A model generated the notes under the pieces. It was not told the DNA's origin. It did no database searches and worked only from the letters and a program-made list of their open reading frames with translations. DNA of 45,246 bases from the NCBI GenBank assembly GCA_964566545.1, contig CAZMIX010000015.1, positions 1 to 45,246 on the forward strand. The letters are read 5' to 3'. This DNA comes from JAEYFP01 sp964566545. Lineage in GTDB: Bacteria; Bacillota; Clostridia; Lachnospirales; Lachnospiraceae. Below are positions 32,839 through 41,777 of the stretch, piece after piece (position 1 is the stretch's first letter; every line of letters starts with the position of its first letter). The position numbers and the translations under genes are program-made.

Positions 32839-33777
32839 CTAAACAATCCTCACACCCTGCGGCACAACATAGTTAAGCGCGCCGGGCATCAGTTCGACCT
32901 TCCATTCTTTTTCCTTCAAGATCTCGCCATCCACATTCAAATAAATATATTTTTCATCCTTACGCCTGATGGATAGAGAGGAAGCCTTTCTGACCGTAAG
33001 AAAGCTATCTGACAGCCCGCTGATTTCTCCGCGCCGAAACAGCCTCATAAAATGAAGGGCACGCCACTTCCTTATTTTTTTCAGAAGCAGCAGATCCATC
33101 CTGCCGTCGCCCGGCGACGCGTTGGAAACCGGATAAAAGGAACCACCCAGACAAATGCTGTTTCCCATATAGATCATATCATATTCGCCGCTCTGATCCT
33201 CGCCGTCGATCTCCAACGTATAGTCGGCCGTCGGATTGAAAAGAAATGTGAGCAAAAACGACAGCACATATAAAAACTGAGGATTCATGCTCCCGATAAA
33301 CTTGATCCTGCTCGCAAAGCGTTCGGCAAGCTCGGTCAGCCCTATCGTCGAGAACAGCACATGATTGTGAATATCCGCGCCGCTTACTCCGACATTTTTC
33401 ACAAAATCCACCTGAATGACTTCGCCGCGGATCAGATTGTCCATGTTATAAAAAAGCTTTTGCCGCTCTCCGAAATTTTTCAAAAAATCGTTCGTCAGCC
33501 CGCACGGATAATGCGCCATTTCCACGCGCCCAAGATCCCTGTCCTCGATGCCGCTGATCGCATTGGCAAACGTGCCCGATCCGCCGCAGATATAAAACCG
33601 GATTTTTTCATCGTCAAACAGCTTTAACATCCGCTTTACGATGTCCGCCTCATGTCCGGCCTCCTCCGTGTCAAACACGAGGTAGGAAAAATCCTGCTTT
33701 CGTTCCAAAAACTGGCGAATGCTCTCCGAACGATCCCTGATTCCCGCGACCGGATTAATTATGAAAATGTGTATCAT
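32839..33777 (-). CDS. Diacylglycerol kinase-like protein (DagK/YegS family)
   Basis: A 312-residue lipid kinase-family protein. It opens with IHIFIINPVAG, the family start, and carries the glycine-rich nucleotide motif at residues 65-69 as GGSGT, where most members have GGDGT. SNASPGDGRMDLLLL is the C-terminal motif. Two hydrophobic stretches near 165-190 may touch the membrane. It could phosphorylate diacylglycerol or a related lipid. The missing Asp in GGDGT may reduce or change activity. It sits between the kinase and HD-GYP genes with gaps of 10 and 27 bases, so all three are likely one transcript. Confidence 0.85.
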   Translation of the reverse strand: MIHIFIINPVAGIRDRSESIRQFLERKQDFSYLVFDTEEAGHEADIVKRMLKLFDDEKIRFYICGGSGTFANAISGIEDRDLGRVEMAHYPCGLTNDFLKNFGERQKLFYNMDNLIRGEVIQVDFVKNVGVSGADIHNHVLFSTIGLTELAERFASRIKFIGSMNPQFLYVLSFLLTFLFNPTADYTLEIDGEDQSGEYDMIYMGNSICLGGSFYPVSNASPGDGRMDLLLLKKIRKWRALHFMRLFRRGEISGLSDSFLTVRKASSLSIRRKDEKYIYLNVDGEILKEKEWKVELMPGALNYVVPQGVRIV

Positions 33778-33787
33778 ACTTAGCCAC

Positions 33788-36508
33788 CTAACCTTCGTCC
33801 GTCAGTTTTTTCAGCCCTTCGACGGCAATGTCAAAATCAAACAGTTCGATATTTTCCAAAACCTCCTGCAAAACGCTCCTGTCCTTCTTTGAAAGCTCAC
33901 AGGAAAGCAACTCGTTCACAATACTCATACCTTCCTTGGTATCCCAGTTTTCAAGCGCCTCCTTAGCTTTTAAAAGCTGCTTTGCAAGCTCGTCCTTAGC
34001 GATCGGTCTAAGGCTCTTTTCTTCGTCCGGCGTAATGAGCTTAAGCGCCCCTTTCAACTCCTGTATCAGTTTTCCATAAGCCGCTGCAAACTGCTCATGG
34101 CGGCCGCACACATATGCTTCATTTTCCGCTCTGCATTCCAGCTCCAGTCTGCGCGCTTCTTCTGAAAGCGAATCGGCGCCGATGTTTTTAGAGGAGCTTT
34201 TAATGCCGTGCGCTTCGATGCCGTAACCGCCCCAATCCTTTTTTTCATAAGCATCTGTCAGCCGTCTTAAAATTTCCGTTGACGATTTCACATAAATATG
34301 AATGACATCGAGCAAAATTTCAATTTTTCCGCCGCAAAGCCGCAGGCCATTTTCAAACGAAAGCGCTTCTACCTTTGCAAATACCGCACCGGCTTTTTCC
34401 AAAAGCGCATCCGGACCGCCATCCTGCTGCATTTCCCGGTATGCCTCCTTCGCGATCTGTTTTTCCTTCGGCAGCCATTTATACATCACCTGCTCGAGGC
34501 GCTTTAAATCAATCGGCTTCGGTAAAAAGTCGTCAAAGCCGTTTACAAGAAACATTTCCTGCACGCCCTTGATCGCATTCGCGGTCAGAGCGACGACCGG
34601 CACCGTCCGGTAGAATTCCTCTTCCTTTGCGCGCAGGATATGCACAAGCTCCACGCCGTCCATGCCCGGCATCATATGATCGACGAACAGAATGTCAAAC
34701 CGTCTGTCTTTATCTAAGATCTTAAGCGTCTCTTCTCCGCCGCCGGCTGTCACAACCTCCATGCGGTACTGACCCATCAGCCCTTCGGCGACCTTCAGAT
34801 TCGCAAGGTTGTCGTCAATAACAAGCACGCGCGCATGAGGCGCATAAAATTTGGAGATCGCGTGTTTTTTCATCACGTCGTTTTCAGGCGCTTCGTTCAG
34901 CAGAACCGGAACAGCCGCATACAGCGACAGCGGCTTGTGGATATAGCGAATATTCGGTACGCCCGTCTCCTCCACGACATCGCTCAGAGCAACCATCGCA
35001 ACCCACGTCACATTGGGGTACTGCTTCGCAAGCGTGAGCACGGTCTTTTGAAACAGCGCATAATCATAGCACACAAGCTCACGTTTTTCATTTTTAAGCT
35101 CTTTCGCGGCCTCCGTGACAGAAGGATACTCCTTCGTCTCCACATGCAGGGAACCGAATAAATCATGCAGCCCCTCTTTATAATATTCATTTTCCTCACA
35201 GAGGAAAACCGTTCTTTTTTCCATGTCCTTCAGCGCGCTGTCACATGAGCGCCAGTCCCTGACTCCCTGCTCCAGCTCCACAAAAAAGGTCGTCCCTTCT
35301 CCGTAAACGCTCTCCGCCCGGATGGAGCCGTTCATTTTCTTTACAAGCTCCGCGGTGATGGCAAGACCGAGTCCCGTACCTTCGATATTGCGGTTGCGCT
35401 CCATATCGAGCTGGGTGAACGCCTGAAAAAGCCTCGGCAGGTCCTCCTGCTTCATCCCCATGCCCGTATCGGAAACCGTAATCTTCAACAGCACCCTGTC
35501 ACTGGAAACCGCTTCATAAGCGAAGCTTAAAAGAATCCGCCCCTGCGGGGTGAATTTCACGGAGTTAGTCAGCAGGTTTAACAGCACCTGCTGCACGCGA
35601 ACCTCGTCTCCGTAGAAGAGTGTAGGCAGCTTTGGATCCATTTTGATGACAAATGCGATATCCTTTAGTCCGATGCGCGTATTCACGACATTCTGCAAAT
35701 TATTCATCTGGGAAGCCAAATTGTATTCCTGCTCGATAAATTCCATTTTCCCCGCTTCGATTTTAGAGAAATCCAGAATGTCGTTGATGATGTTCAATAA
35801 ATTATCCGACGCATTTTTGATCGTATTGACGTATTCCGCGCCAAGCGGCGAGAGACTCGTCTGCATCAAAAGCTCCGACATGCCGCAGATCGCGTTCATC
35901 GGCGTCCGGATTTCATGGGACATATTCGCAAGGAAATCCGCTTTCGCCTTAGAAGCGGCTTCGGCGTCCTTTTTCTTGATTTCCACGACGCGAAGCAAAT
36001 CCTCGTTGCTCTGCGCCTTCTGTTTGTTCATCCGCTCCGCGAGCGCATTTTTATTTAACAAAAGCACGAGCGCGATCTGCCCTAAAAACAGGGCGAACAC
36101 CTGCAGCACGAACTGTAACGTCAGCTCCTGGTAGGACGCGATCAGAAAAACACAATAAAATACGATTGAAATCATAAACAGTAGACGGGTCACCATCATA
36201 GAAAAGTACAGCGACATCAGGCAGGCGATCATCAGCAGCACGATGTTGAATACGTTTTCAATTTCCGCCGTGTAGCAGTAGATTCCGGAGATCATGGTCA
36301 GCGCGAGCGCCATCGCCATGCCGCGCGTATCGTTGCTCACCCGCGGATAATAAGTGAGAAAAACCATGAGCATAATGGAAAACAGCAGGGCGGCATAAAC
36401 CCACATCGTCACCTTGATGTCCTTTTGCACGAACAAAACGAACAGGATCACGAGCACATAGATGAGCAATATGAACTTTTCAATGGCGCTGTTCAGCTTT
36501 GTAACCAT
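33788..36508 (-). CDS. Hybrid histidine kinase with two receivers and an Hpt domain
   Basis: A 906-residue phosphorelay kinase: six membrane spans (about 12-165) without an outside sensor domain, HisKA with His198 in MSHEIRTPMN, HATPase (about 300-420) with NLLTNSVKFTPQG, DTGMGM and GTGLGLAI, a divergent receiver (about 430-560) with acid pocket EE and Asp482 and HKP kept, a full receiver with Asp610 in LFVDHMMPGMDG, and an Hpt domain with His767 in AHGIKSSSKNIG. A helical tail of 90 residues follows. I start at ATG 36508; upstream in-frame ATG would enter aspS. Its natural target is the HD-GYP regulator two genes downstream. The input signal is unknown; the membrane segment itself is probably the sensor. 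Confidence 0.92.
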   Translation of the reverse strand: MVTKLNSAIEKFILLIYVLVILFVLFVQKDIKVTMWVYAALLFSIMLMVFLTYYPRVSNDTRGMAMALALTMISGIYCYTAEIENVFNIVLLMIACLMSLYFSMMVTRLLFMISIVFYCVFLIASYQELTLQFVLQVFALFLGQIALVLLLNKNALAERMNKQKAQSNEDLLRVVEIKKKDAEAASKAKADFLANMSHEIRTPMNAICGMSELLMQTSLSPLGAEYVNTIKNASDNLLNIINDILDFSKIEAGKMEFIEQEYNLASQMNNLQNVVNTRIGLKDIAFVIKMDPKLPTLFYGDEVRVQQVLLNLLTNSVKFTPQGRILLSFAYEAVSSDRVLLKITVSDTGMGMKQEDLPRLFQAFTQLDMERNRNIEGTGLGLAITAELVKKMNGSIRAESVYGEGTTFFVELEQGVRDWRSCDSALKDMEKRTVFLCEENEYYKEGLHDLFGSLHVETKEYPSVTEAAKELKNEKRELVCYDYALFQKTVLTLAKQYPNVTWVAMVALSDVVEETGVPNIRYIHKPLSLYAAVPVLLNEAPENDVMKKHAISKFYAPHARVLVIDDNLANLKVAEGLMGQYRMEVVTAGGGEETLKILDKDRRFDILFVDHMMPGMDGVELVHILRAKEEEFYRTVPVVALTANAIKGVQEMFLVNGFDDFLPKPIDLKRLEQVMYKWLPKEKQIAKEAYREMQQDGGPDALLEKAGAVFAKVEALSFENGLRLCGGKIEILLDVIHIYVKSSTEILRRLTDAYEKKDWGGYGIEAHGIKSSSKNIGADSLSEEARRLELECRAENEAYVCGRHEQFAAAYGKLIQELKGALKLITPDEEKSLRPIAKDELAKQLLKAKEALENWDTKEGMSIVNELLSCELSKKDRSVLQEVLENIELFDFDIAVEGLKKLTDEG

Positions 36509-36530
36509 AATTTTATCCGCCCCTGCCGCA

Positions 36531-38321
36531 TTATTCCTCCTGCGAATCCACCTTGATCCGCAGCTCCTCAAGCTGCCTTGCATCTACGATATTCGGTGCC
36601 TCGGACATGAGATCCGACGCATCCTTTACCTTCGGAAACGCCATAACCTCCCGAATGCTGTCCGCACCGACCATCAGCATGACAAGGCGGTCAAGCCCAT
36701 AAGCGAGCCCCGCGTGAGGCGGCACGCCATACTGAAACGCATTTAAGAGAAATCCGAAGCGGTCATAAGCGTCTTCCTTTGTGAAGCCGAGCGCCTCGAA
36801 CATTTTTTCCTGCACATCCTGCTGGTGGATCCTGACGCTTCCGCCGCCCAGCTCCGTACCGTTTAATACAATATCATAGGCCTTTGCGCGCACTTTACCC
36901 GGTTCGGAATCGAGGTACTCAAGATCCTCGTCCATCGGCATCGTAAACGGATGGTGCATCGCACTAAAGCGGTTCTCCTCCTCGCTCCATTCAAGCAGCG
37001 GGAATTCCGTCACCCACAAAAAGCGGAATTCATTTTGTGGAATCAGATCGAGCGTTTTAGCGAGTTCGATACGAAGCGCGCCGAGTACGTCCCACACGAC
37101 CTTTCTCCGGTCTGCGGCGAACAAAAGCAGATCGCCCTTTTCACCCTGCATCGCGTTTACAAGCTCCGTAAGCTCCTCCTCAGTCATGAATTTTGTAAAA
37201 GAGGATTTATAGGTGCCGTCGGGCTGAATGCTCAGATAAGCAAGCCCCTTGGCGCCATAGCCCTTCGCAAATTCCACGAGCGCGTCGATTTTTTTTCTCG
37301 GCATTTCGGCCTGGCCTTTGACGTTGATGCCGCGCACCGTTCCTCCGTTTTCAAGAGCGCCCGTAAACACACCGAAGCCACAGCTCTTTACGGTGTCGGA
37401 TACGTCCTTTAACTCCATGCCAAAGCGCAGATCCGGCTTGTCGGAGCCGAAACGATCCATCGCGTCGATCCACGTCATGCGCTCGATCGGCATCTTCACA
37501 TCGACATCGAGTATTTCCTTAAATACCTTGCGGATCATCCCTTCATTCACAGCGATGACATCATCGACGTCGACAAACGACAGCTCCAAATCGATCTGTG
37601 TAAATTCCGGCTGGCGGTCCGCGCGCAGATCCTCATCGCGAAAGCACTTTGCCACCTGGAAATAACGGTCATAACCGGCGCACATCAAAAGCTGCTTAAA
37701 TAGCTGCGGCGACTGCGGCAGCGCGTAAAACGTCCCCGGATGCACACGGCTCGGTACGAGATAATCCCTCGCGCCCTCCGGCGTGCTCTTTGTCAGAATC
37801 GGCGTCTCAATTTCCAAAAAGCCCTCGTCCATAAAATAGTTTCGGATACTATTGACAATCTGGCTTCTTACTATGATATTCCTCTGTAAATCCGGCCTCC
37901 TCAAATCGAGATACCGGTATTTTAAACGAAGTTCCTCCTTCGTCTTGCTGTCCGCCTCGATCGGAAACGGCGGTGTCTGCGCCTCCGAAAGGATGCGAAG
38001 CTCTGTCGCGCGCAGCTCGATGCAGCCCGTCTTTAAATTCGCATTCGCTTCGCCGGAGCGCTTTTCCACCCTTCCCGTCACGGCAATGACAAATTCGCTT
38101 CTAAGCTTTTCCGCTTTCGCAAAGCCTTCTGCCTTCACGTCGCTTTCCTCGAAAATAATCTGCAAAATGCCGGAGCGGTCGCGCAAATCCACGAAAATAA
38201 TGCCGCCTTTGTTCCTGCTCTTCTGCACCCAGCCCATCACGGTCGCCGTCCCGCCGATATTCTGCTCATTAAGCTCCGTGCATCTGTGCGTCCTCTTTAA
38301 TCCCATCATTGATTCTGCCAT
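36531..38321 (-). CDS. aspS: Aspartyl-tRNA synthetase
   Basis: Charges tRNA-Asp. 596 residues, bacterial type: N-terminal OB anticodon-binding domain (about 15-105; GWVQKSRNKGGIIFVDLRD), class II catalytic core with motif 2 in FRDEDLRADRQPEFTQIDLE, the GAD insertion domain (about 290-410), and motif 3 in GLAYGLDRLVMLM. Whether it is discriminating or charges tRNA-Asn as well cannot be settled by eye. Follows hisS by 36 bases, the normal Firmicutes order; GAGGAG precedes the ATG. No T-box leader is present. Confidence 0.97.
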   Translation of the reverse strand: MAESMMGLKRTHRCTELNEQNIGGTATVMGWVQKSRNKGGIIFVDLRDRSGILQIIFEESDVKAEGFAKAEKLRSEFVIAVTGRVEKRSGEANANLKTGCIELRATELRILSEAQTPPFPIEADSKTKEELRLKYRYLDLRRPDLQRNIIVRSQIVNSIRNYFMDEGFLEIETPILTKSTPEGARDYLVPSRVHPGTFYALPQSPQLFKQLLMCAGYDRYFQVAKCFRDEDLRADRQPEFTQIDLELSFVDVDDVIAVNEGMIRKVFKEILDVDVKMPIERMTWIDAMDRFGSDKPDLRFGMELKDVSDTVKSCGFGVFTGALENGGTVRGINVKGQAEMPRKKIDALVEFAKGYGAKGLAYLSIQPDGTYKSSFTKFMTEEELTELVNAMQGEKGDLLLFAADRRKVVWDVLGALRIELAKTLDLIPQNEFRFLWVTEFPLLEWSEEENRFSAMHHPFTMPMDEDLEYLDSEPGKVRAKAYDIVLNGTELGGGSVRIHQQDVQEKMFEALGFTKEDAYDRFGFLLNAFQYGVPPHAGLAYGLDRLVMLMVGADSIREVMAFPKVKDASDLMSEAPNIVDARQLEELRIKVDSQEE

Positions 38322-38357
38322 GTCCTGATCTCCTCTTTTTCTTGATCGGCTTTCCTG

Positions 38358-39626
38358 TCAGCCCTTTAATTCCGTATTATAAAAATCCCTGATATTTTCC
38401 GGCGCATAGCCTTCCTTACTGAGCTGCTCCTTTTGGAATTTCTTATTTTTATTCATCTGGGCGATGAGCACCTGTCTGCCTTTTACACGAAGCTTGGAGG
38501 CTTCCTTGATGACCTCACATAAACGCTCCTTTGACGCGCCCTTTTCAATCAAAAACGCCATTTTATCTGAACCGCCCGGCACTTGAAAATCCCTGTCGAG
38601 CAAAATCGTGATGATACGCTCAAAGCCGATCGAGAAGCCGCAGGCGCATGTCTGCACGCCTGTAAATTTGCCGATCATCTCGTCATATCTGCCGCCTCCG
38701 GCTACGCTGCTGCCGAATTCGTCCATGCTGATCTCAAAAATGGTTCCCGTATAATAAGACATTCCGCGCACGAGCGTCGGGTCAAATTCGATTTTAAACT
38801 CCGATGCCTTCGTCTCCTCGACGCTTGCGATAATCGTCTCAAGACCCTCTGCCGCTTCAGGGGAGAGGAAGCCCGCCAGAGTTTCCTTTAAATAGCGGAT
38901 GCCCGCGATGTCGCGTGTAGCCTTTTCAAACAGCGTTAAATAGCTCTCGGCCGCATCAGCCGCAAAGCCGCTCGCGATCAGTTCGCCCCGCACACCGTCC
39001 GAACCGATTTTGTCCATCTTATCCAGAATGATGAACACAAGGTCATACTGATCCTCTGAAAATCCGCAGTAAGCAGCCATCGCTTTTAAAATCCTGCGGT
39101 CGTTGATGCGCACGGTAAAGTTCTTAAAATCAAGCTTGCCGAGCAGCGTCGTCGTGGCAAGGATCAGCTCAATTTCCGCTAAGTAGCTCGGATCGCCCAA
39201 AATATCGATGTCGCACTGCACAAACTGCCGGAACCTTCCCTTCTGCGGCCTGTCCGCACGCCAGACGCTGCCCATCTGAAGCGCCTTGAACGGGCTCGGC
39301 AGCTCATTCGCATGGTTCGCATAATATCTGGAAAGCGGAACGGTCAAATCATAACGTAAGCCGGAATCGACCAAATCATTCTCGTTTTCGGCTGTCTCTA
39401 TATTCAGCTTTTCGCCTCGTTTTAAAATTTTAAAAATCAGCTTCTCATTTTCCCCGCCCTGCTTGCTGCAAAGGTTTTCTATATGCTCCACACAAGGGGT
39501 CTCAATCGGCTGAAAGCCGAAGCCGCCGTAGGTTTCCTTCACAAGACCGGTCACATAATCGCGGATCTGCATCTCCCCCGGAAGAACATCCTTCATTCCT
39601 GTTACCGGTTTTTTCGTCAATGCCAT
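38358..39626 (-). CDS. hisS: Histidyl-tRNA synthetase
   Basis: Charges tRNA-His. 422 residues with class II motif 2 (GSVWRADRPQKGRFRQFVQCDIDIL), the histidine-binding AGGRYDEMIGKFTG and an anticodon-binding C-terminal domain (about 330-420). Start chosen at ATG 39626, seven bases after GAGGAG; the ATG six bases earlier is too close to that site. Lies between hemZ and aspS in the common clostridial order. Confidence 0.97.
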   Translation of the reverse strand: MALTKKPVTGMKDVLPGEMQIRDYVTGLVKETYGGFGFQPIETPCVEHIENLCSKQGGENEKLIFKILKRGEKLNIETAENENDLVDSGLRYDLTVPLSRYYANHANELPSPFKALQMGSVWRADRPQKGRFRQFVQCDIDILGDPSYLAEIELILATTTLLGKLDFKNFTVRINDRRILKAMAAYCGFSEDQYDLVFIILDKMDKIGSDGVRGELIASGFAADAAESYLTLFEKATRDIAGIRYLKETLAGFLSPEAAEGLETIIASVEETKASEFKIEFDPTLVRGMSYYTGTIFEISMDEFGSSVAGGGRYDEMIGKFTGVQTCACGFSIGFERIITILLDRDFQVPGGSDKMAFLIEKGASKERLCEVIKEASKLRVKGRQVLIAQMNKNKKFQKEQLSKEGYAPENIRDFYNTELKG

Positions 39627-39641
39627 CTTCATTCTCCTCTT

Positions 39642-41093
39642 CTATCTTTTTAGTTTATCATAAAACGATTTCTTTTTCGCCAGTAATTTGTCATTTTCTT
39701 CGATGAATAATGTCACATCCTTCACATTGTCGGTCCGCTCAATACGTCCGTCAGGGAGCACAACCTTTGAAATGGAGCCCGCGCCGAGCGCGGCAATCGA
39801 TTGAATTTCTTCCATAATTAAAATGTTATAGATACCGCATTTCCCTTCGCGCGCATAACCGACGTTTTCAAAATTGCCCGCCATATTTTTCTGCCGGTAC
39901 AAATAATAGGGGTTCATGCCCATTCTCTCTGCGGCTTCTCTCGCCGCCTCCATCATCTGCGGCGTATTGACGCTTTTTATTTCCTCATGCTCGCTCAAAA
40001 ACTGCGCCATGCCGGCCGCCCGCTTGATCGCCATGGAATGCACGGTGATACTGTCGGGATCCAGCCGTTCGATTTCCGACAACGTATATGTCAGCATTGC
40101 AAGATCCTCACCGGGCAGACCGAGTATCAAATCCATATTGATGTTCGTAAAGCCCGCCTCTCTTGCGAGCAGAAACGCTTTCCTCACCTGTTCCACCGTA
40201 TGCTGCCTGCCGATAATTTTGAGCGTTTGTTCATTCATCGTCTGCGGATTGATCGAAATGCGGTTCACGCCGCAGCGAAAAAGCGTATCGAGCTTTTCCC
40301 TCGTGATGCTGTCCGGCCTTCCCGCTTCGACCGTAAACTCCTGCACCGTCTTAAAATCAAAGCGCTCCTTTACATATATAATCAGCTCCTCAAGCTGCTC
40401 GGGCGTCAATGTCGTCGGCGTCCCGCCGCCGATATAGACCGTATCCAATATCTGATCGCGGTAAATCCCGGCGGTCAAATCGATTTCCCTCTTTAACGCC
40501 GCAAGGTATTCCTCCACCCGGTTTTTCCATTTGGCGATCGGATAGGACGTAAACGAACAGTACAGGCATGTCGTCGGGCAAAATGGGATTCCGATATAAA
40601 GGCTGAAGCCGTCCGTTCCATGCAGACCGGCCAGAATCTTCTGCTCACGCTTCGCGATGTCGATGCTGAGCATGATCTTTTCTTTTGAGGCGAAATACAT
40701 CTTTTTCATGTAAGCGCTGATTTCGTCGTCATTTTTTCCTTCCTTCAGCATTCCCATCGGAAGCTTGGTCGGACGAATGCCGGTCAGCGTTCCCCACGGA
40801 AGCTCTTTTCCGGTTTCTTCGCTTAACAGAAGGTAAAGCTGTTGCTTTAACACATTTTTTACCTGTGGACGTTCCATCCCTGCGGTCACGGCTTTCAGAC
40901 TCTTTTTGACATTACCGTCGGCGATGATTTTTACCTCTAAAAAACCTCCCGAATAACAGACTTCGAAACCGGAAAAGTTCTCCCCGGTTTCTTCTGCTAA
41001 AATCATATGCACATCCTTATCCTGATAAAATGCCTTCACCAGAGAATGGATGTCGTATGTAAATATTTCCTCGGATAATCTGACTGCTATCAT
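39642..41093 (-). CDS. hemZ: HemZ-type radical SAM coproporphyrinogen dehydrogenase-like protein
   Basis: A 483-residue protein of the oxygen-independent coproporphyrinogen III oxidase family. The 4Fe4S cysteines are 172, 176 and 179 in FCPTTCLYCSF, with YIGGGTPTTL and EAGRPDSI downstream. The N-terminal 160-residue extension and place next to hisS are hallmarks of HemZ. Heme synthesis is the textbook role, but related proteins (HemW) only deliver heme, and no other heme genes lie in this window even though it has a catalase, which needs heme. Ribosome binding site AAGCGGG is weak. Confidence 0.9.
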   Translation of the reverse strand: MIAVRLSEEIFTYDIHSLVKAFYQDKDVHMILAEETGENFSGFEVCYSGGFLEVKIIADGNVKKSLKAVTAGMERPQVKNVLKQQLYLLLSEETGKELPWGTLTGIRPTKLPMGMLKEGKNDDEISAYMKKMYFASKEKIMLSIDIAKREQKILAGLHGTDGFSLYIGIPFCPTTCLYCSFTSYPIAKWKNRVEEYLAALKREIDLTAGIYRDQILDTVYIGGGTPTTLTPEQLEELIIYVKERFDFKTVQEFTVEAGRPDSITREKLDTLFRCGVNRISINPQTMNEQTLKIIGRQHTVEQVRKAFLLAREAGFTNINMDLILGLPGEDLAMLTYTLSEIERLDPDSITVHSMAIKRAAGMAQFLSEHEEIKSVNTPQMMEAAREAAERMGMNPYYLYRQKNMAGNFENVGYAREGKCGIYNILIMEEIQSIAALGAGSISKVVLPDGRIERTDNVKDVTLFIEENDKLLAKKKSFYDKLKR

Positions 41094-41118
41094 ATATACG
41101 CCCGCTTTATTTTATCGT

Positions 41119-41133
41119 TCAGACTTCGTCTGA
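41119..41133 (-). other. Short perfect hairpin between the MBL gene and hemZ
   Basis: TCAGAC, loop of three, GTCTGA. Located just after the MBL gene stop (41145) without a U-run, so it looks like a processing or mRNA-end element more than a terminator. Confidence 0.35.
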
Positions 41134-41144
41134 CCAATATGAAT

Positions 41145-41777
41145 TTATGCACAGAAAGGATTATACTTACGCTCCTCTCCAATCGTCGTGGAATCGCCAT
41201 GTCCCGGATAAACCTTGACATCATCGGGCAGCACCATCAGTTTTTCTCTCAAAGAGCGATCCAGGGCACCGCCGCTACCTGTCGGCAGATCCGTCCTTCC
41301 AACGGAACCGGCAAACAACGTATCCCCGCACAGAAGAAGCTTTTCCTCCTCAAAATAGTAGCAGCTGCTCCCTGCCGTGTGTCCCGGCGTCTCGATCATT
41401 TTACAGGAAATTCCCGCAGCCGTAATCGTCTCGCCGTCCGCAAGATATACATCCGCCTTGACTGTATAAGGGCGTCTGATCTGATCGGAACAGTTTAACG
41501 CGGCATCCTCGCAAAGCGCCTGCTCGGCTTTGGCTGCATATACCTTGACACCCGTCTTCTCGCGCAGCTCATTTACGCCCATAATATGGTCAAAATGCCC
41601 GTGTGTGAGCAAAATCGCTGCCACCTCAATCCCGTTTTTTGTAAGCCGTTCATAAATGCCCTCTCCATCAAAAGCCGGATCGATGACAAATGCCTTTTTT
41701 TCCTCCTCGTCATATACAAAATAGCAATTCGTTCCAACCATCCCAAGAACGGTTCTTCCTATTTTTAAATTACCCAT
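41145..41777 (-). CDS. MBL-fold metallo-hydrolase
   Basis: A 210-residue beta-lactamase-fold hydrolase of the glyoxalase-II-like group. The zinc motif THGHFDH has His59, His61, Asp63 and His64; a second His lies in ETPGHTAGS and another in YPGHGDST at the C-terminus. The gene starts right at the relA stop (one base apart) and precedes hemZ, the usual place in Firmicutes. Substrate unknown; hydroxyacylglutathione or a related thioester has been suggested for the family but glutathione is rare in clostridia. Confidence 0.9.
   Translation of the reverse strand: MGNLKIGRTVLGMVGTNCYFVYDEEEKKAFVIDPAFDGEGIYERLTKNGIEVAAILLTHGHFDHIMGVNELREKTGVKVYAAKAEQALCEDAALNCSDQIRRPYTVKADVYLADGETITAAGISCKMIETPGHTAGSSCYYFEEEKLLLCGDTLFAGSVGRTDLPTGSGGALDRSLREKLMVLPDDVKVYPGHGDSTTIGEERKYNPFCA

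Noticed and set aside
38322..39641. T-box leader for aspS or hisS
   Set aside because: Gaps before these genes are only 15 and 36 bases and contain no specifier stem or antiterminator; they are operon genes.
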